Shown here piece after piece: positions 18,354-27,407 of a DNA stretch of 64,000 nt. Both the position numbers and the translations under genes were made by a program. The stretch is from Saccharopolyspora aridisoli (GTDB lineage: Bacteria > Actinomycetota > Actinomycetes > Mycobacteriales > Pseudonocardiaceae). The notes beneath the pieces are model-generated. The model was not told the DNA's origin. It ran no database searches and saw nothing but the letters and a program-made list of their open reading frames with translations. How positions within the stretch are numbered: the first letter of the stretch is position 1; every line of letters begins with the position of its first letter. Location of the stretch: assembly GCF_004348445.1 (NCBI RefSeq), contig NZ_SMKV01000028.1, positions 1-64,000 of the forward strand. The letters are read 5' to 3'.

Positions 18354-18932
18354 TCAGTTCTCGGCCGGCCGCCGCGCAGCACCCGTCAACGCCTGCGGGA
18401 CCGCCCGGTGCACGGCCACCGCCACCAGCGAGACCGCCACCAGCTTCACCGCATCGCCCGGCAGGAACACCAGCGACTGCACCGCCGCCGACGGCAGATC
18501 ACCGATCATCAGGCCCCAGTACGGGATGCCGATCAGGTAGTCGGCGGCCACGCCCGCGAGGTTCGCCAGCAGCAGCACCGGGAGCCCCGGCTGCGCTGCG
18601 CGCTGCACGATCAGGCCCACGACCAGCGCGGAGAGGATCCAGCCGAGCAGGAAACCGCCGCTCGGGCCCAGGAACGGGGCGATGCCGCCGCGCCCACCGG
18701 ACAGCAGCGGCAGGCCGATCGCGGTCAGCGCGACGAACAGCAGCACTGACGCGGTCCCACGCCGGGCGCCGAGGATGCTGCCCGCCAGCAGCGGTCCGGC
18801 GTTCTGCAGGACGACCGGTACAGCGGCACCGGCGAGGTAGAAGCCCGGGAAGATCCCGAGCACGGCGATGAAGGCGGCGAACACCACGGTGCGCGCGAGG
18901 TTCGCGGCCGTAGGGGACGGGCGTTCGGACAC
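18354..18932 (-). CDS. bioY: Biotin transporter substrate-binding S-component
   Basis: A 192-residue membrane protein with about six helices. It shows BioY family marks: VPVVLQNAGPLLAG, the glycine-rich GIAPFLGPSGGFLLGW segment, and a C-terminal GDAVKLVAVSLVA. It binds biotin with high affinity and works with BioM and BioN. GTG 18932 follows GGGAG. It is the first gene of the operon bioY, ligase, thiolase, bioM, bioN, which has tandem dyads directly upstream. Confidence 0.92.
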   Translation of the reverse strand: MSERPSPTAANLARTVVFAAFIAVLGIFPGFYLAGAAVPVVLQNAGPLLAGSILGARRGTASVLLFVALTAIGLPLLSGGRGGIAPFLGPSGGFLLGWILSALVVGLIVQRAAQPGLPVLLLANLAGVAADYLIGIPYWGLMIGDLPSAAVQSLVFLPGDAVKLVAVSLVAVAVHRAVPQALTGAARRPAEN

Positions 18933-18966
18933 GGCAGCGCTCCCAGGGGTCGAGGGGGACCGGATG

Positions 18967-19014
18967 AAACTACCCGCAGTCGAGCGCGCGGCGTGAGCGA
19001 CTGTGGGCAGTTTT
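18967..19014 (-). promoter_or_regulatory. Tandem operator-like dyads upstream of bioY
   Basis: AAACTACCCGCAGTCG (18967-18982) and CGACTGTGGGCAGTTT (18999-19014) form an inverted repeat with 14 of 16 matching positions. Each arm is itself a small palindrome, ACT(G/A)-N4-CAGT. Their centres are about 32 bp apart, close to three DNA turns. The elements lie 35-80 bp before bioY, where a biotin-responsive repressor would act (BioQ-type TetR in actinobacteria, or BirA in Bacillus). The motif does not match a canonical site I can name. Confidence 0.5.
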
Positions 19015-19024
19015 ACCCGCTCGG

Positions 19025-21178
19025 TCAGCCCGAGGTGAGGCGCTTCAGCGCGCCGCGAACCACGTCGGGGTCGTGGGTGGTCCAGAACGGCGGGAGCGAC
19101 GCCCGGAGGAAACCGCCGTAGCGGGCGGTGGCCAGTCGAGGGTCCAGGACCGCGATCACGCCCCGGTCGTTCGGCGACCGCAGCAGCCGACCGGCGCCTT
19201 GGGCCAGCAGCAACGCCGCGTGCGTCCCGGCGACGGTGAGGAATCCGTTCCCGCCGTGCTCGGAGATCCGCTGCTGGCGGGCCGAGGCCAACGGATCGTC
19301 GGGCCGGGGGAACGGGATCCGGTCCATGATCACCAGTTGCAGCGAGTCGCCCGGCACGTCCACGCCCTGCCACAGCGACAAGGTCCCGAACAGCGAGGTC
19401 TCCGGGTCCTCGGCGAAGCGCTTGATCAGCAGCGCCGTGGTGTCGTCGCCCTGGCACAGCACCGGCGTGGACAGCCGCTTGCGCAGCTCCTCGCCCGCCT
19501 GCTCGGCGGCGCGGCGGGACGAGAACAAGCCCAGCGTGCGGCCTCCTGCGGCCTGCACGAGCTCGGTGATCTCGTCGAGGACCTGCGGTGGGAGCCCGTC
19601 GCGGCCGGGTGGGGGCAGGTGGCGCCCGATGTAGAGGATGCCGCTGCGCTCGTGCTCGAACGGCGAGCCGACGTCCATCCCGGTCCACTTCAGCGTTCCG
19701 CCGTCCGAGGGCGCCTCCTTCGCGGTGGCCATCCCGGCCGCGGACTCGACCTGCTGCTGCGGCGGCAGGCCCCACTGGCGGGCCAGCGTGTCGAACGACC
19801 CACCCAGCGACAGCGTCGCCGAGGTCAGCACCGTCGTGCGCTGGCCGAACAACCGGTCGCGCAGCAGGCCGCCGACGCCGATCGGCGCCACCCGCACCGC
19901 CTTGGGCCGGTTCGGCTCGTTGGAGACCCACACGACGTCGTGCTGCTGCGCCTCGTCGAAGGCCTCCAGCAGCCGGACCGCGGTGTCGTGCACGTCCTCG
20001 GTGAGCGCGTGCGCGAGCTTGCGAGCGGTGCTGCCCTCGACGTCCTCCTTGCGCTCCGGGCCCAGCGCCGAGATGCACGCCCACGCGGAGTCGCGGACCA
20101 CGGTCACCGCGCCGCCCAGCGCTTCCGGAAGCTCCTCCAACCGGCCGGGCGCGGAGTCTTCGAGGACCAGTCCCAGTCCTTCGGCGGCCTCGTCGAGGCG
20201 GTCGGCGGTCTCCTCGTCGATGGCCCGGCCGCAGCGCCGGGCGGCCAGCTTCACCGCCTTCGCGGTGAGTTCGCCGGTGGCGGCGGAGGTGACCCGGTCC
20301 ACCAGGTCATGGGCCTCGTCGACCAGCACCACGTCGTGCTCGGGCAGCACCGGGCGGTCGTCGAGGGCGTCGATCGCCAGCAGTGCGTGGTTGGTGACCA
20401 CGATGTCCGCGCGACCGGCCGTGGCGCGGGCGCGCTCGGCGAAGCAGTCGGTGCCGACCGGGCAGCGGTGCACGCCCAGGCATTCCTTCGCCGTGACCGA
20501 CAGCTGTCGCCACGCCTGATCGGTCACGCCCGGCACCAGCTCGTCGCGGTCACCGGTCTCGGTCTCGGTCGACCACTCCTGCACCCGCTGCACCTGGCGT
20601 TCCAGGGCGGAGGCGGCGAAGGCGTCGAACAGCGCGTCCTCGTCCGGCTCCGACGGCGCGTTGCCGTGGACGCGGTTCAGGCACAGGTAGTTGCGGCGTC
20701 CCTTGAGGATCGCGAACGTCGGCTTGCGGCCCAGGGTTTCGGCCAGCGCCTCCGACAACCGCGGCAGATCGCGGTCCACCAGCTGGCGTTGCAGCGCGAT
20801 CGTGGCGGTCGACACGACCACGGTCGTGCCGTCGGCCACCGCGTGCCGGATCGCCGGGACCAGGTAGGCCAGCGACTTGCCGGTGCCGGTGCCCGCCTGC
20901 ACGGCGAGGTGCTCACCGGTGGTGATGGTGTGCTCCACGGCTTCGGCCATCTGCGCCTGACCCTCACGCGGTACGCCGCCGACGGCCTCCACGGCGACCT
21001 CCATCAGGGTCGCGAGGTCGGGGATGTCCCGGCGTGCTCTGCCCAGTGGCAGCGAGGGCTCGTCGGAGTCGGCCCGGTTCGCGCGCTCCAAGTCGGCAAC
21101 GATCTCCGGTGGGAGCTCGTCGGCGTCATCGGACTCGAACGCGACCGGGTCGGACCATCGCGGGACAGAGGTGGGCAC
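19025..21178 (-). CDS. dinG: DinG/XPD-family ATP-dependent DNA helicase
   Basis: A 717-residue superfamily 2 helicase. Walker A GTGTGKS is at 96-102, the DEAH box VDEAHD at ~286-291, and motifs V/VI lie in the LSLWQGVDVPGDSL and QGAGRLLRS segments. Four cysteines (166, 233, 239, 245) between the Walker A and DEAH motifs fit the [4Fe-4S] domain of DinG/XPD enzymes. These unwind 5' overhang, D-loop and R-loop structures. It is the third gene of a pncB-pncA-dinG unit on the minus strand. Rv1329c has the same neighbourhood in mycobacteria. Confidence 0.92.
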   Translation of the reverse strand: MPTSVPRWSDPVAFESDDADELPPEIVADLERANRADSDEPSLPLGRARRDIPDLATLMEVAVEAVGGVPREGQAQMAEAVEHTITTGEHLAVQAGTGTGKSLAYLVPAIRHAVADGTTVVVSTATIALQRQLVDRDLPRLSEALAETLGRKPTFAILKGRRNYLCLNRVHGNAPSEPDEDALFDAFAASALERQVQRVQEWSTETETGDRDELVPGVTDQAWRQLSVTAKECLGVHRCPVGTDCFAERARATAGRADIVVTNHALLAIDALDDRPVLPEHDVVLVDEAHDLVDRVTSAATGELTAKAVKLAARRCGRAIDEETADRLDEAAEGLGLVLEDSAPGRLEELPEALGGAVTVVRDSAWACISALGPERKEDVEGSTARKLAHALTEDVHDTAVRLLEAFDEAQQHDVVWVSNEPNRPKAVRVAPIGVGGLLRDRLFGQRTTVLTSATLSLGGSFDTLARQWGLPPQQQVESAAGMATAKEAPSDGGTLKWTGMDVGSPFEHERSGILYIGRHLPPPGRDGLPPQVLDEITELVQAAGGRTLGLFSSRRAAEQAGEELRKRLSTPVLCQGDDTTALLIKRFAEDPETSLFGTLSLWQGVDVPGDSLQLVIMDRIPFPRPDDPLASARQQRISEHGGNGFLTVAGTHAALLLAQGAGRLLRSPNDRGVIAVLDPRLATARYGGFLRASLPPFWTTHDPDVVRGALKRLTSG

Positions 21179-21213
21179 CCGGAAAACCTACCGCCGACCC
21201 CCGACGCGACGTG

Positions 21214-21786
21214 TCAGGAGACCACCACGGGTTCTCCCCGGAGCTTCGCTCCAGCTCCGTCGAGGTCGTTGAGGGCCTGCTCGACGGTCGCGCGCGACAC
21301 GCCGGCGGTGAGTTGGAGGTGCACGGTGGTGTCCAGGTCCGCCTCCAGCGCGTCGAGCGCGGTCGCGCGGACGCAGTGGTCGGTGGCGATGCCGACGACG
21401 TCGACCTCGTGCACGTTGCGCTCCCGCAGCCAGGTCAGCAGCTCCAGGTCGGTGCGGTCCACGCCCTCGAAACCGGAGTAGCCGTCGCTGTACTGGCCCT
21501 TGGAGAACACCGCGGTCACCGGGCCGACATCCAGTTCCGGGTGGAACGCCGCGCCTGCCGTGCCCGCCACGCAGTGCTTCGGCCAGGAGCGCACGAAGTC
21601 CGGGTCGTCGCTGAAGTGGGCACCCGGGTCGACGTGGTAGTCGCGGGTGGCCACGACGTGCTCGTGCTCGGAGACGGCCAGGAATTCCGAGATCGCGGCC
21701 GCGACCCCAGCGCCTCCGGCGACGGCGAGCGCTCCGCCCTCGCAGAAGTCGTTCTGCACGTCCACGATGATCAACGCCCTGCTCAT
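21214..21786 (-). CDS. pncA: Nicotinamidase (pyrazinamidase)
   Basis: A 190-residue isochorismatase-fold amidase converting nicotinamide to nicotinate; in other species the same enzyme activates pyrazinamide. The catalytic triad Asp9, Lys96 and Cys138 is visible in IVDVQND, SKGQ and ATDHCVRATA. The metal site is in TRDYHVDPGAHF (Asp49, His51, His57). It lies 47 bp after pncB and 35 bp before dinG on the same strand, making a direct salvage pair with the phosphoribosyltransferase. In M. tuberculosis pncA is elsewhere, so this arrangement is a local difference. Confidence 0.93.
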   Translation of the reverse strand: MSRALIIVDVQNDFCEGGALAVAGGAGVAAAISEFLAVSEHEHVVATRDYHVDPGAHFSDDPDFVRSWPKHCVAGTAGAAFHPELDVGPVTAVFSKGQYSDGYSGFEGVDRTDLELLTWLRERNVHEVDVVGIATDHCVRATALDALEADLDTTVHLQLTAGVSRATVEQALNDLDGAGAKLRGEPVVVS

Positions 21787-21833
21787 CGCGCCTCACCTCC
21801 TGCGCGGATCCGATGCCCGATTCTTTCGCAGTA

Positions 21834-23120
21834 TCAGGCCCCTAGGAAGGTCGTGGGGATGGCGGGTTCGCCGTTGGACAGCTTCAGGCCCTCCCACGGC
21901 AAGGTCACCAGAGCGCGGCGCAGCCGTTCGCGGTCCTGCTCCAGCGTCGGCAGGTCGTCGGCGAGCTTGCCGTCGCGGATCAGCGGGATCTGCAGGTGGC
22001 GGTCGTGCGGTCCGAGCGCCGGCTCGGCCTCGACGCCGTAGACGACCTCCTCGACGGCCGTGCCGGTCTCCTTGTAGCGGCGGATGGCGGCCTTGCGGCC
22101 ACCGCGCGACTCCTTGTGCGAGCTGCGCTTGGCCACCGGGCGGCCGTCGACCTCCACCAGCTTGTAGACCATCTCCGCCGTGGGCGCCCCCGATCCGGTG
22201 ACCAGCGACGTTCCGACGCCGTAGCCGTCCACGGGCTCCGCGCGCAGCGAGGCGATGGCGTACTCGTCGAGGTCGCCGGAGACCACGACCCGGGTGTTGG
22301 TGGCGCCGAGGCGGTCGAGCTGCTCACGGGCCTGGCGGGCCAGCACGCCCACGTCGCCGGAGTCGATGCGCACCGCTCCCAGACCGGTCCCGGCGGTCTG
22401 CACGGCCAGGTCGATGCCCCGGCTGATGTCGTAGGTGTCGACCAGCAGCGTGGTGCCGGTGCCCAGCGCGGCGATCTGCGACTCGAAGGCCGACTGCTCC
22501 GAGTCGTGCAGCAGGGTGAAGGCGTGCGCGGCCGTGCCCGTGGTGGGGATGCCGTAGCGGCGCCCGGCCTCCAGGTTGGAGGTGGCGGTGAACCCGGCCA
22601 GGTAGGCGATGCGCGCCGCCGAGACCGCGGATTCCTCGTGCGTGCGGCGCGAGCCCATCTCGATGATCCGTCGTCCGTTGGCGGCCGAGACCATGCGCGC
22701 GGCAGCGGCGGCGATGGCGCTGTCGTGGTTGAGGATCGACAGCACCACGGTTTCCAGCACGACGGCCTCGGCGAAGGTGCCGCGCACCGTCAGCAGCGGC
22801 GAGCCGGGGAAGAACAGCTCACCCTCGGGGTAGCCGTCGATCTGCCCGCTGAACCGGTAGTCGCGCAGCCACTCCGAGGTGAGCTCGTCGACCACGCCGT
22901 GCTCGGCGAGCTGGGCGATCTCGGCTTCGCCGAACCGGAAGTTCTGCACCGCGTCCAGCACTCGGCCGATGCCGCCGGTCACGCCGTAGCGGCGCCCGTT
23001 GGGCAGCCGCCGGGTGAACACCTCGAACGTGCACTCGCGGTGCGCGGTCCCGTCACGCAGAGCGCTGGCCAACATCGTCAACTCGTAGTGGTCGGTCAGC
23101 AGCGCGGTGCTAGAGCTCAT
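21834..23120 (-). CDS. pncB: Nicotinate phosphoribosyltransferase
   Basis: A 428-residue enzyme adding phosphoribose to nicotinate in NAD salvage. The N-terminal [10 protein letters not shown], the [13 protein letters not shown] region, the [10 protein letters not shown] strand and the [19 protein letters not shown] phosphate-binding segment are those of the family. I chose ATG 23120 (ATG 23126 is possible); the longer frame runs into a dispersed repeat. It leads the pncB-pncA-dinG operon and corresponds to Rv1330c. Confidence 0.93.
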   Translation of the reverse strand: MSSSTALLTDHYELTMLASALRDGTAHRECTFEVFTRRLPNGRRYGVTGGIGRVLDAVQNFRFGEAEIAQLAEHGVVDELTSEWLRDYRFSGQIDGYPEGELFFPGSPLLTVRGTFAEAVVLETVVLSILNHDSAIAAAAARMVSAANGRRIIEMGSRRTHEESAVSAARIAYLAGFTATSNLEAGRRYGIPTTGTAAHAFTLLHDSEQSAFESQIAALGTGTTLLVDTYDISRGIDLAVQTAGTGLGAVRIDSGDVGVLARQAREQLDRLGATNTRVVVSGDLDEYAIASLRAEPVDGYGVGTSLVTGSGAPTAEMVYKLVEVDGRPVAKRSSHKESRGGRKAAIRRYKETGTAVEEVVYGVEAEPALGPHDRHLQIPLIRDGKLADDLPTLEQDRERLRRALVTLPWEGLKLSNGEPAIPTTFLGA

Positions 23121-23183
23121 GAGCATGAGATTACGTGGTGCGTGTGGGGGATCCGAGAGCGTCGTCCTCGAACCTCCAGCGGG

Positions 23184-23352
23184 ACGGCGCCGCGGCGCAG
23201 CCGCGAGCGGTCCACCTTCGCGACCCCCGCGGGTTCTGAGACGTCGCTTGGTGAGTACGCCGCGTGGCCGTGCATCAGCCGGCACCACGGAGGAGTGGCG
23301 CCCGGAGCCAGGCGGCTGTTCCGCTACCCGCACCGCTGCGCAGGAGGACCAC
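23184..23352 (+). repeat. Dispersed intergenic repeat, well-preserved copy
   Basis: Between divergent pncB and clpS. It starts with GCGGCGCAGCCGCGAGCGG (~23190), then CCCGCGGGTTCTGAGACGTC (~23226), TGAGTACGCCGCGTGG, GGAGTGGCGCCCGGAGCC (~23292) and GTTCCGCTACCCGCACCGC (~23318). Best match in order and sequence to the 2.8-kb copy. Confidence 0.65.
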
Positions 23353-23430
23353 GACCAGACTCCTCCGGTGTTGTCAGGATTTGTTCGTGCGGTGGGCACA
23401 CCTGTTATGGGGTCGTGCGACGATGGGGGC

Positions 23431-23724
23431 ATGACCTCGCCCGCTGAAATCGAGCGCGCGCAACTCGAGCAGGACGCCGAAGGCACGACGGACAAGCCGT
23501 GGGTGACCGTGGTCTGGAACGACCCGGTCAACCTCATGTCCTATGTGACCTACGTGCTCCAGAAGATCTTCGGCTACTCCCGGGATCACGCTACGAAGTT
23601 GATGCTGGACGTGCACCACAAGGGCAAGGCGGTGGTTTCCTCGGGTTCCAAGGAGAAGGTCGAGGGCGATGTGGCGAAGCTGCATTCCGCCGGCTTGTGG
23701 GCGACGATGCAGAAGGATTCGTGA
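23431..23724 (+). CDS. clpS: ATP-dependent Clp protease adaptor ClpS
   Basis: A 97-residue adaptor that binds N-degron substrates and delivers them to ClpC/ClpA. The [17 protein letters not shown] segment (~29-45) contains the conserved N-end-recognition Asn/Asp pair, and HHKGKAVV and the [15 protein letters not shown] helix follow. I chose ATG 23431; ATG 23407 is in frame. A plausible promoter (TTGTTC, 16-bp gap, TGTTAT) lies at ~23380-23407. It abuts the DUF2017 gene, as Rv1331-Rv1332 do. Confidence 0.92.
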   Translation: MTSPAEIERAQLEQDAEGTTDKPWVTVVWNDPVNLMSYVTYVLQKIFGYSRDHATKLMLDVHHKGKAVVSSGSKEKVEGDVAKLHSAGLWATMQKDS

Positions 23725-24288
23725 GTGGACGGTTGGACCCGCAAGAACGGTCACGTGCAGGCCGAGCTCTCCCAACAGGAGGCGGCCGTCATCCGCGGCT
23801 TGGTCGGGCAGATCAAGGACATGCTCACCGCCCGCGGAGACGAGGCACCCAAGGATGAGCTCGCGGAGCTGACCGGCATCCGCACCGGACCGTCCACGCC
23901 CCCGGAGGACCGGGTGGTCGCGCGGTTGCTGCCGGACTTCTACCGGCGCGACCCGGTCACCGGCGACACCGACGAGGAGGAGACCGACGCCGCAGGCGCG
24001 ATGCGTTCGCTGCACGAACCGGCGTTGCTGGAGGCCAAGACCGGCGCGGCCCAGCTCGTCCTGGAGACCTGCCCGCCGATGGGCGGCAAGGTCAAGCTGA
24101 CCAGCGAGCAGGCCGACAACTGGCTGACCGCCCTCAACGACGTGCGCCTGGCGCTGGGCACGGCGCTGGACGTCGAGGACGACATGCCCGAGGAGCTCCC
24201 CGAGGACGACCTCCGCCGCGAGCACCTCGGGGTCTACCAGTGGCTCACCTGGGTCCAGGACTCCCTCGTGGGAGCCGTGCTCGGCTGA
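23725..24288 (+). CDS. DUF2017 family protein
   Basis: A 187-residue acidic protein that starts (GTG) on the base after the clpS stop, so the two are almost surely co-translated. It has the family's features: LSQQEAAVIRGLVGQIKDML, RLLPDFYRRD, LTSEQADNWLTALNDVRLALG and a C-terminal LGVYQWLTWVQDSL. DUF2017 proteins have no established function, but their linkage to clpS is widespread in actinobacteria and suggests a role near protein degradation. Confidence 0.85.
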   Translation: MDGWTRKNGHVQAELSQQEAAVIRGLVGQIKDMLTARGDEAPKDELAELTGIRTGPSTPPEDRVVARLLPDFYRRDPVTGDTDEEETDAAGAMRSLHEPALLEAKTGAAQLVLETCPPMGGKVKLTSEQADNWLTALNDVRLALGTALDVEDDMPEELPEDDLRREHLGVYQWLTWVQDSLVGAVLG

Positions 24289-24474
24289 CACCGCGAGCTT
24301 TCGGCGCCGAGGCCCCACCAGCGGGCGGTCCCGGTTCGAACAGCCCGGGGTCGATGCTCGCTCTGCCAGGTCGGTTCGAACCGAAGTCGCGCAGGGGCAA
24401 CGGACGTCGAGATCGGCACGGCCGCTGCGGTTCCGCCACCGGCGCCGTCACGCGAGCCGATTCCTCAAGGGTTC

Positions 24475-25368
24475 TCAGCCGTGCAGGTCGCGGTAGGTGC
24501 TCGTGGCGCCTGGGTGGAGGGGGACCTCGCCGGTGCCGATGAGGTTGCGGACGTCCAGGAACTGGGTCCCGACGGTTTCGCGGGGCACCAGGAACGGAGC
24601 CCGGCGCACCAGCACCCGGACCACCGCCGCCGCGAGGTCGTCGGGCAGGTCCGGGGTGCAGGCGAGGATGTTCGGGACGCCGATGGTCGCCGTCCCCGAG
24701 GTGTTCCGGTACGCGCCAGGGGGCACCTGGAGCTGGTCGCAGACGGGGGTGCAGCGGGCGGCCGCCGCGTTGAGCGGGAGCAGGCGGATCCCGATCCGGT
24801 CGTCGAGGGTCTTCAGCAGCGGAGTCGGAAGTCCGCCCGACCACAGGAAAGCCTCGATGCGGCCCTGCTCCAGCGACCGGACCGCCTCCAGCAGCGGGAG
24901 CATCTCGGTGCGCAGTTCGAGCCGGTCGGCGAACAGGCGCGCACCCATCAGCGCCGTGCCTGACCGCGGAGCGCCGATGGACACCGAACGCAGCTCGGAG
25001 AGGTCCTGGACCGGGGAGTCGGCGGGCACCACGAGCTGCGTGTAGTTCTCGTAGACACGGCCGACGGCCCGCAGCGGGACTTGCGTCCCGAGCTCTCCGG
25101 CGAGAGCGGCGTGCGCGGCGTCGGCCAGCACCATGCCCAGGTCGGCGCGGCCGTCGCGAAGCATCTCCAGGTTGTCCACGCTGCCCTGGCTGGGCAGCAC
25201 CACCGGGTGCACGTCGGGTTCCGCGGTTGCGATCTCGGCGCCGAGCAGCCTGCCGAAAGCCGTGTAGAAACCGCCGGGTTCGCCCGAGGCGATGCGCAGC
25301 TCGCGCACCGGCTCGGTGCGTCCGCACGCGGCCAGCAGACCCAGTCCCAGGAACGCACGCCGTCGCAT
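24475..25368 (-). CDS. TAXI-family solute-binding lipoprotein
   Basis: A 297-residue extracytoplasmic binding protein. The short signal ends LGLLAACG, a lipobox, so it is probably lipid-anchored. The GEPGGFYTAFGRLLG motif (~30-44) is the TAXI signature. The LPSQGSVDNLEMLRDGRADLGMV and GAPRSGTALMGARLF segments are also family marks. TAXI proteins usually serve TRAP transporters, but no TRAP membrane gene is present. Instead it overlaps the histidine kinase, so it may act as a ligand sensor for that kinase. ATG 25368 (with GGAGG) is preferred over GTG 25371. Confidence 0.85.
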   Translation of the reverse strand: MRRRAFLGLGLLAACGRTEPVRELRIASGEPGGFYTAFGRLLGAEIATAEPDVHPVVLPSQGSVDNLEMLRDGRADLGMVLADAAHAALAGELGTQVPLRAVGRVYENYTQLVVPADSPVQDLSELRSVSIGAPRSGTALMGARLFADRLELRTEMLPLLEAVRSLEQGRIEAFLWSGGLPTPLLKTLDDRIGIRLLPLNAAAARCTPVCDQLQVPPGAYRNTSGTATIGVPNILACTPDLPDDLAAAVVRVLVRRAPFLVPRETVGTQFLDVRNLIGTGEVPLHPGATSTYRDLHG

Positions 25369-26714
25369 CACCGCACCTCCGGCAGGTCGAGGTGCACGGT
25401 CAGCCCGTGCGGTCGCGTGCGCGCGATGCGCATTTCGCCGCCGTGCGCGGCGAGCAGCTGCCCGGCGATGGCCAGCCCGAGCCCGCTGCCCCGGCTGCCG
25501 CGGTGGTGATCGGCGCGCCAGAAGCGTTGCGCCGCGAGCGAGATCTCGTCGTCCGACAACCCGGGCCCGGTGTCGGCGACGGTGAGCGCACGCCCGTCCC
25601 AGCTCACCTCCACAGAGGCGCCGGGCGCGTACTTCACCGCGTTGTCCAGCAGGACGTCCAGCACCTGCGCCAGGTCCTCAGTGGACAGCGCCACCCGCGC
25701 GCGTGCCGCCTCGGGTGCGGTCAGCGAGATCCCGGCGTCCTCGGCCGCGGAGCGCCACGCCTGCACGCGGTCGGCGATCGCCGCCGCCACGTCGCCCGGC
25801 TCGCCGGACGCCGGTGCCTGGTCGGCGTTGGCCAACGCCAGCAGCCGGTCCAGCAGCGCTTCCAGCCGGTCGACCTCGCCGACCGTGGAGCGGTAGGTCC
25901 GCTCGCCGTCGGGGGTGATGCGCTGCTCCAGCGCGTCGACCCGCAGCCGGAGCGCGGCCATCGGGTTGCGCAGCTGGTGCGAGGCGTCGGCGACCAGGCG
26001 TCGCTGCCGCTCGTCCGCCTCGGCCACCGCCTTCGACATGCGGTTGAACGACGCCGCGAGTTCTCGCAGTTCAGGTGGGCCGGCATCGACCGGGACCCGG
26101 GAACGCCGGGATCCCGCGCTGATCGCCCGAACTCCGGCGCCGAGGTCGGCCAGCGGCCGCAGCACCCAGCGGGCCAGCACCAGCGCGAGCAACCCGCACG
26201 CCACCAGCGCGGTCAACGCGCCCAGCGCGATCAGCGCCCAGCGCGCGGCGATGTCGGCGGTGGCCCGCCGCACGGAGGCTTCCAGCACGACCACACCGGT
26301 CACCTGCGTCCCGTCGCCCACCGGCCGGTAGCGGACCAGCTCCTCCCGCGACCACGGACGCAGCCACTGCACCGCCCCGGCGGGCTCGTTGCGCAGGGCC
26401 TTGTCGATCGGCCCCGCGACGTCGGCGGCGCGCACCCCGCCGGTCTCCACCACAGGTGCGCGGGCGGCGTCGACGACGACCAGCGGTTCGCCGTAGAGAT
26501 CCGTGTAGCGGCGGGCCTCGGCCCGCAGCACCGCGGCGTCACCGGTGCCGAAGGCGTGATCGGCCAGCGCGGCGAAGCGGTCCAGGTCGGCGTTGCGGGC
26601 CAGCACCAGCTGCTGGGTGCGCTCGGCAGCGGTGGCGCGCAGCAGCGGCGCGGCGAAGCCGGCCACCGCCAGCACCGAGAACGTGAGCAGCACCAGCAGC
26701 AGCCGCTTACGCAT
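25368..26714 (-). CDS. Sensor histidine kinase (TctE-like)
   Basis: A 448-residue membrane kinase. TM1 is at ~4-24, an extracytoplasmic domain at ~25-157, TM2 at ~158-181 and HAMP at ~182-235. The phosphoacceptor is His246 in DASHQLRNP, followed by N (LDNAVKYAP), DTGPG and GSGLGLAIA boxes for ATP binding. It overlaps both the response regulator (8 bp) and the TAXI gene. The architecture and partner resemble TctDE-type tricarboxylate sensing, which fits the dicarboxylate-type permease in the same operon. Confidence 0.92.
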   Translation of the reverse strand: MRKRLLLVLLTFSVLAVAGFAAPLLRATAAERTQQLVLARNADLDRFAALADHAFGTGDAAVLRAEARRYTDLYGEPLVVVDAARAPVVETGGVRAADVAGPIDKALRNEPAGAVQWLRPWSREELVRYRPVGDGTQVTGVVVLEASVRRATADIAARWALIALGALTALVACGLLALVLARWVLRPLADLGAGVRAISAGSRRSRVPVDAGPPELRELAASFNRMSKAVAEADERQRRLVADASHQLRNPMAALRLRVDALEQRITPDGERTYRSTVGEVDRLEALLDRLLALANADQAPASGEPGDVAAAIADRVQAWRSAAEDAGISLTAPEAARARVALSTEDLAQVLDVLLDNAVKYAPGASVEVSWDGRALTVADTGPGLSDDEISLAAQRFWRADHHRGSRGSGLGLAIAGQLLAAHGGEMRIARTRPHGLTVHLDLPEVR

Positions 26715-27369
26715 CGTCGCCCAGCCGGTAGCCGAAGCCGCGGATGGTCACCAGCAGACCCGGGCGGTCGAGCTTGGCCCGCAGCTGCGCGATGTGCACG
26801 TCCAGCGACCGCGACACCGCCAGGTAGGCGTCACCCCACACCTCGTCCATCAGCCGCTGCCTGCTCACCGCCGTGCCCGCCTCCGCCGCGAGGACCGCCA
26901 GGACGTCGAACTCCTTGGGTGTGAGCTCCACCTCGTATCCGGCGACCTGCACACGCCGGGTACGCAGGTCGATCCGCACGTCGGCGACCTCGACCTGCTC
27001 GGAACCGGGCGAGGGGCGCCTGCCGCGCCGGACGACGGCCTCGATGCGGGCCAGCAGCTCGGCCATCCGAACGGGTTTGACCAGGTAGTCGTCGGCGCCG
27101 GAGCGAAGGCCGCGCACGACCATCCGCTCCTCGCCGCGCGCGGTGAGCACCACGACGGGCACCGGGCCGATGCGCCGGAGCTTTCGCAGCACCTCCAGGC
27201 CGTCGGTGTCCGGCAAGCCGAGGTCGAGCAGCACCAGGTCGTGGTCCCGGTGCCGCAGCAGGGCATCCGAACCGCGGCTGACGCGCGTCGTCCGGTGCCC
27301 GTGGGAGTCGAGGACGTCGACGAGCGCGTCCGCCACGCCGTCGTCGTCCTCGACCAGCAGAACCCGCAC
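26707..27369 (-). CDS. OmpR-family response regulator
   Basis: A 220-residue regulator with receiver Asp49 in LVLLDLGLP, the conserved Lys in YLVKPV, and a winged-helix C-terminal domain (ELTPKEFDVLAVLA, then SLDVHIAQLRAKL and IRGFGYRL). GTG 27369 gives MRVLLVEDDD; the longer upstream frame overlaps the permease. It is cotranscribed with the kinase and is expected to control this operon. Confidence 0.92.
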   Translation of the reverse strand: MRVLLVEDDDGVADALVDVLDSHGHRTTRVSRGSDALLRHRDHDLVLLDLGLPDTDGLEVLRKLRRIGPVPVVVLTARGEERMVVRGLRSGADDYLVKPVRMAELLARIEAVVRRGRRPSPGSEQVEVADVRIDLRTRRVQVAGYEVELTPKEFDVLAVLAAEAGTAVSRQRLMDEVWGDAYLAVSRSLDVHIAQLRAKLDRPGLLVTIRGFGYRLGDDA

Positions 27370-27407
27370 CGGCCACACCTCCGAGGGCAGAGTATGGCCG
27401 GTGCCGG

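Noticed and set aside
24330-24390. Two GGTTCGAAC words resembling the T-loop of a tRNA
   Set aside because: No flanking 5-bp T-stem, acceptor stem or anticodon arm can be formed. They are simple palindromes.
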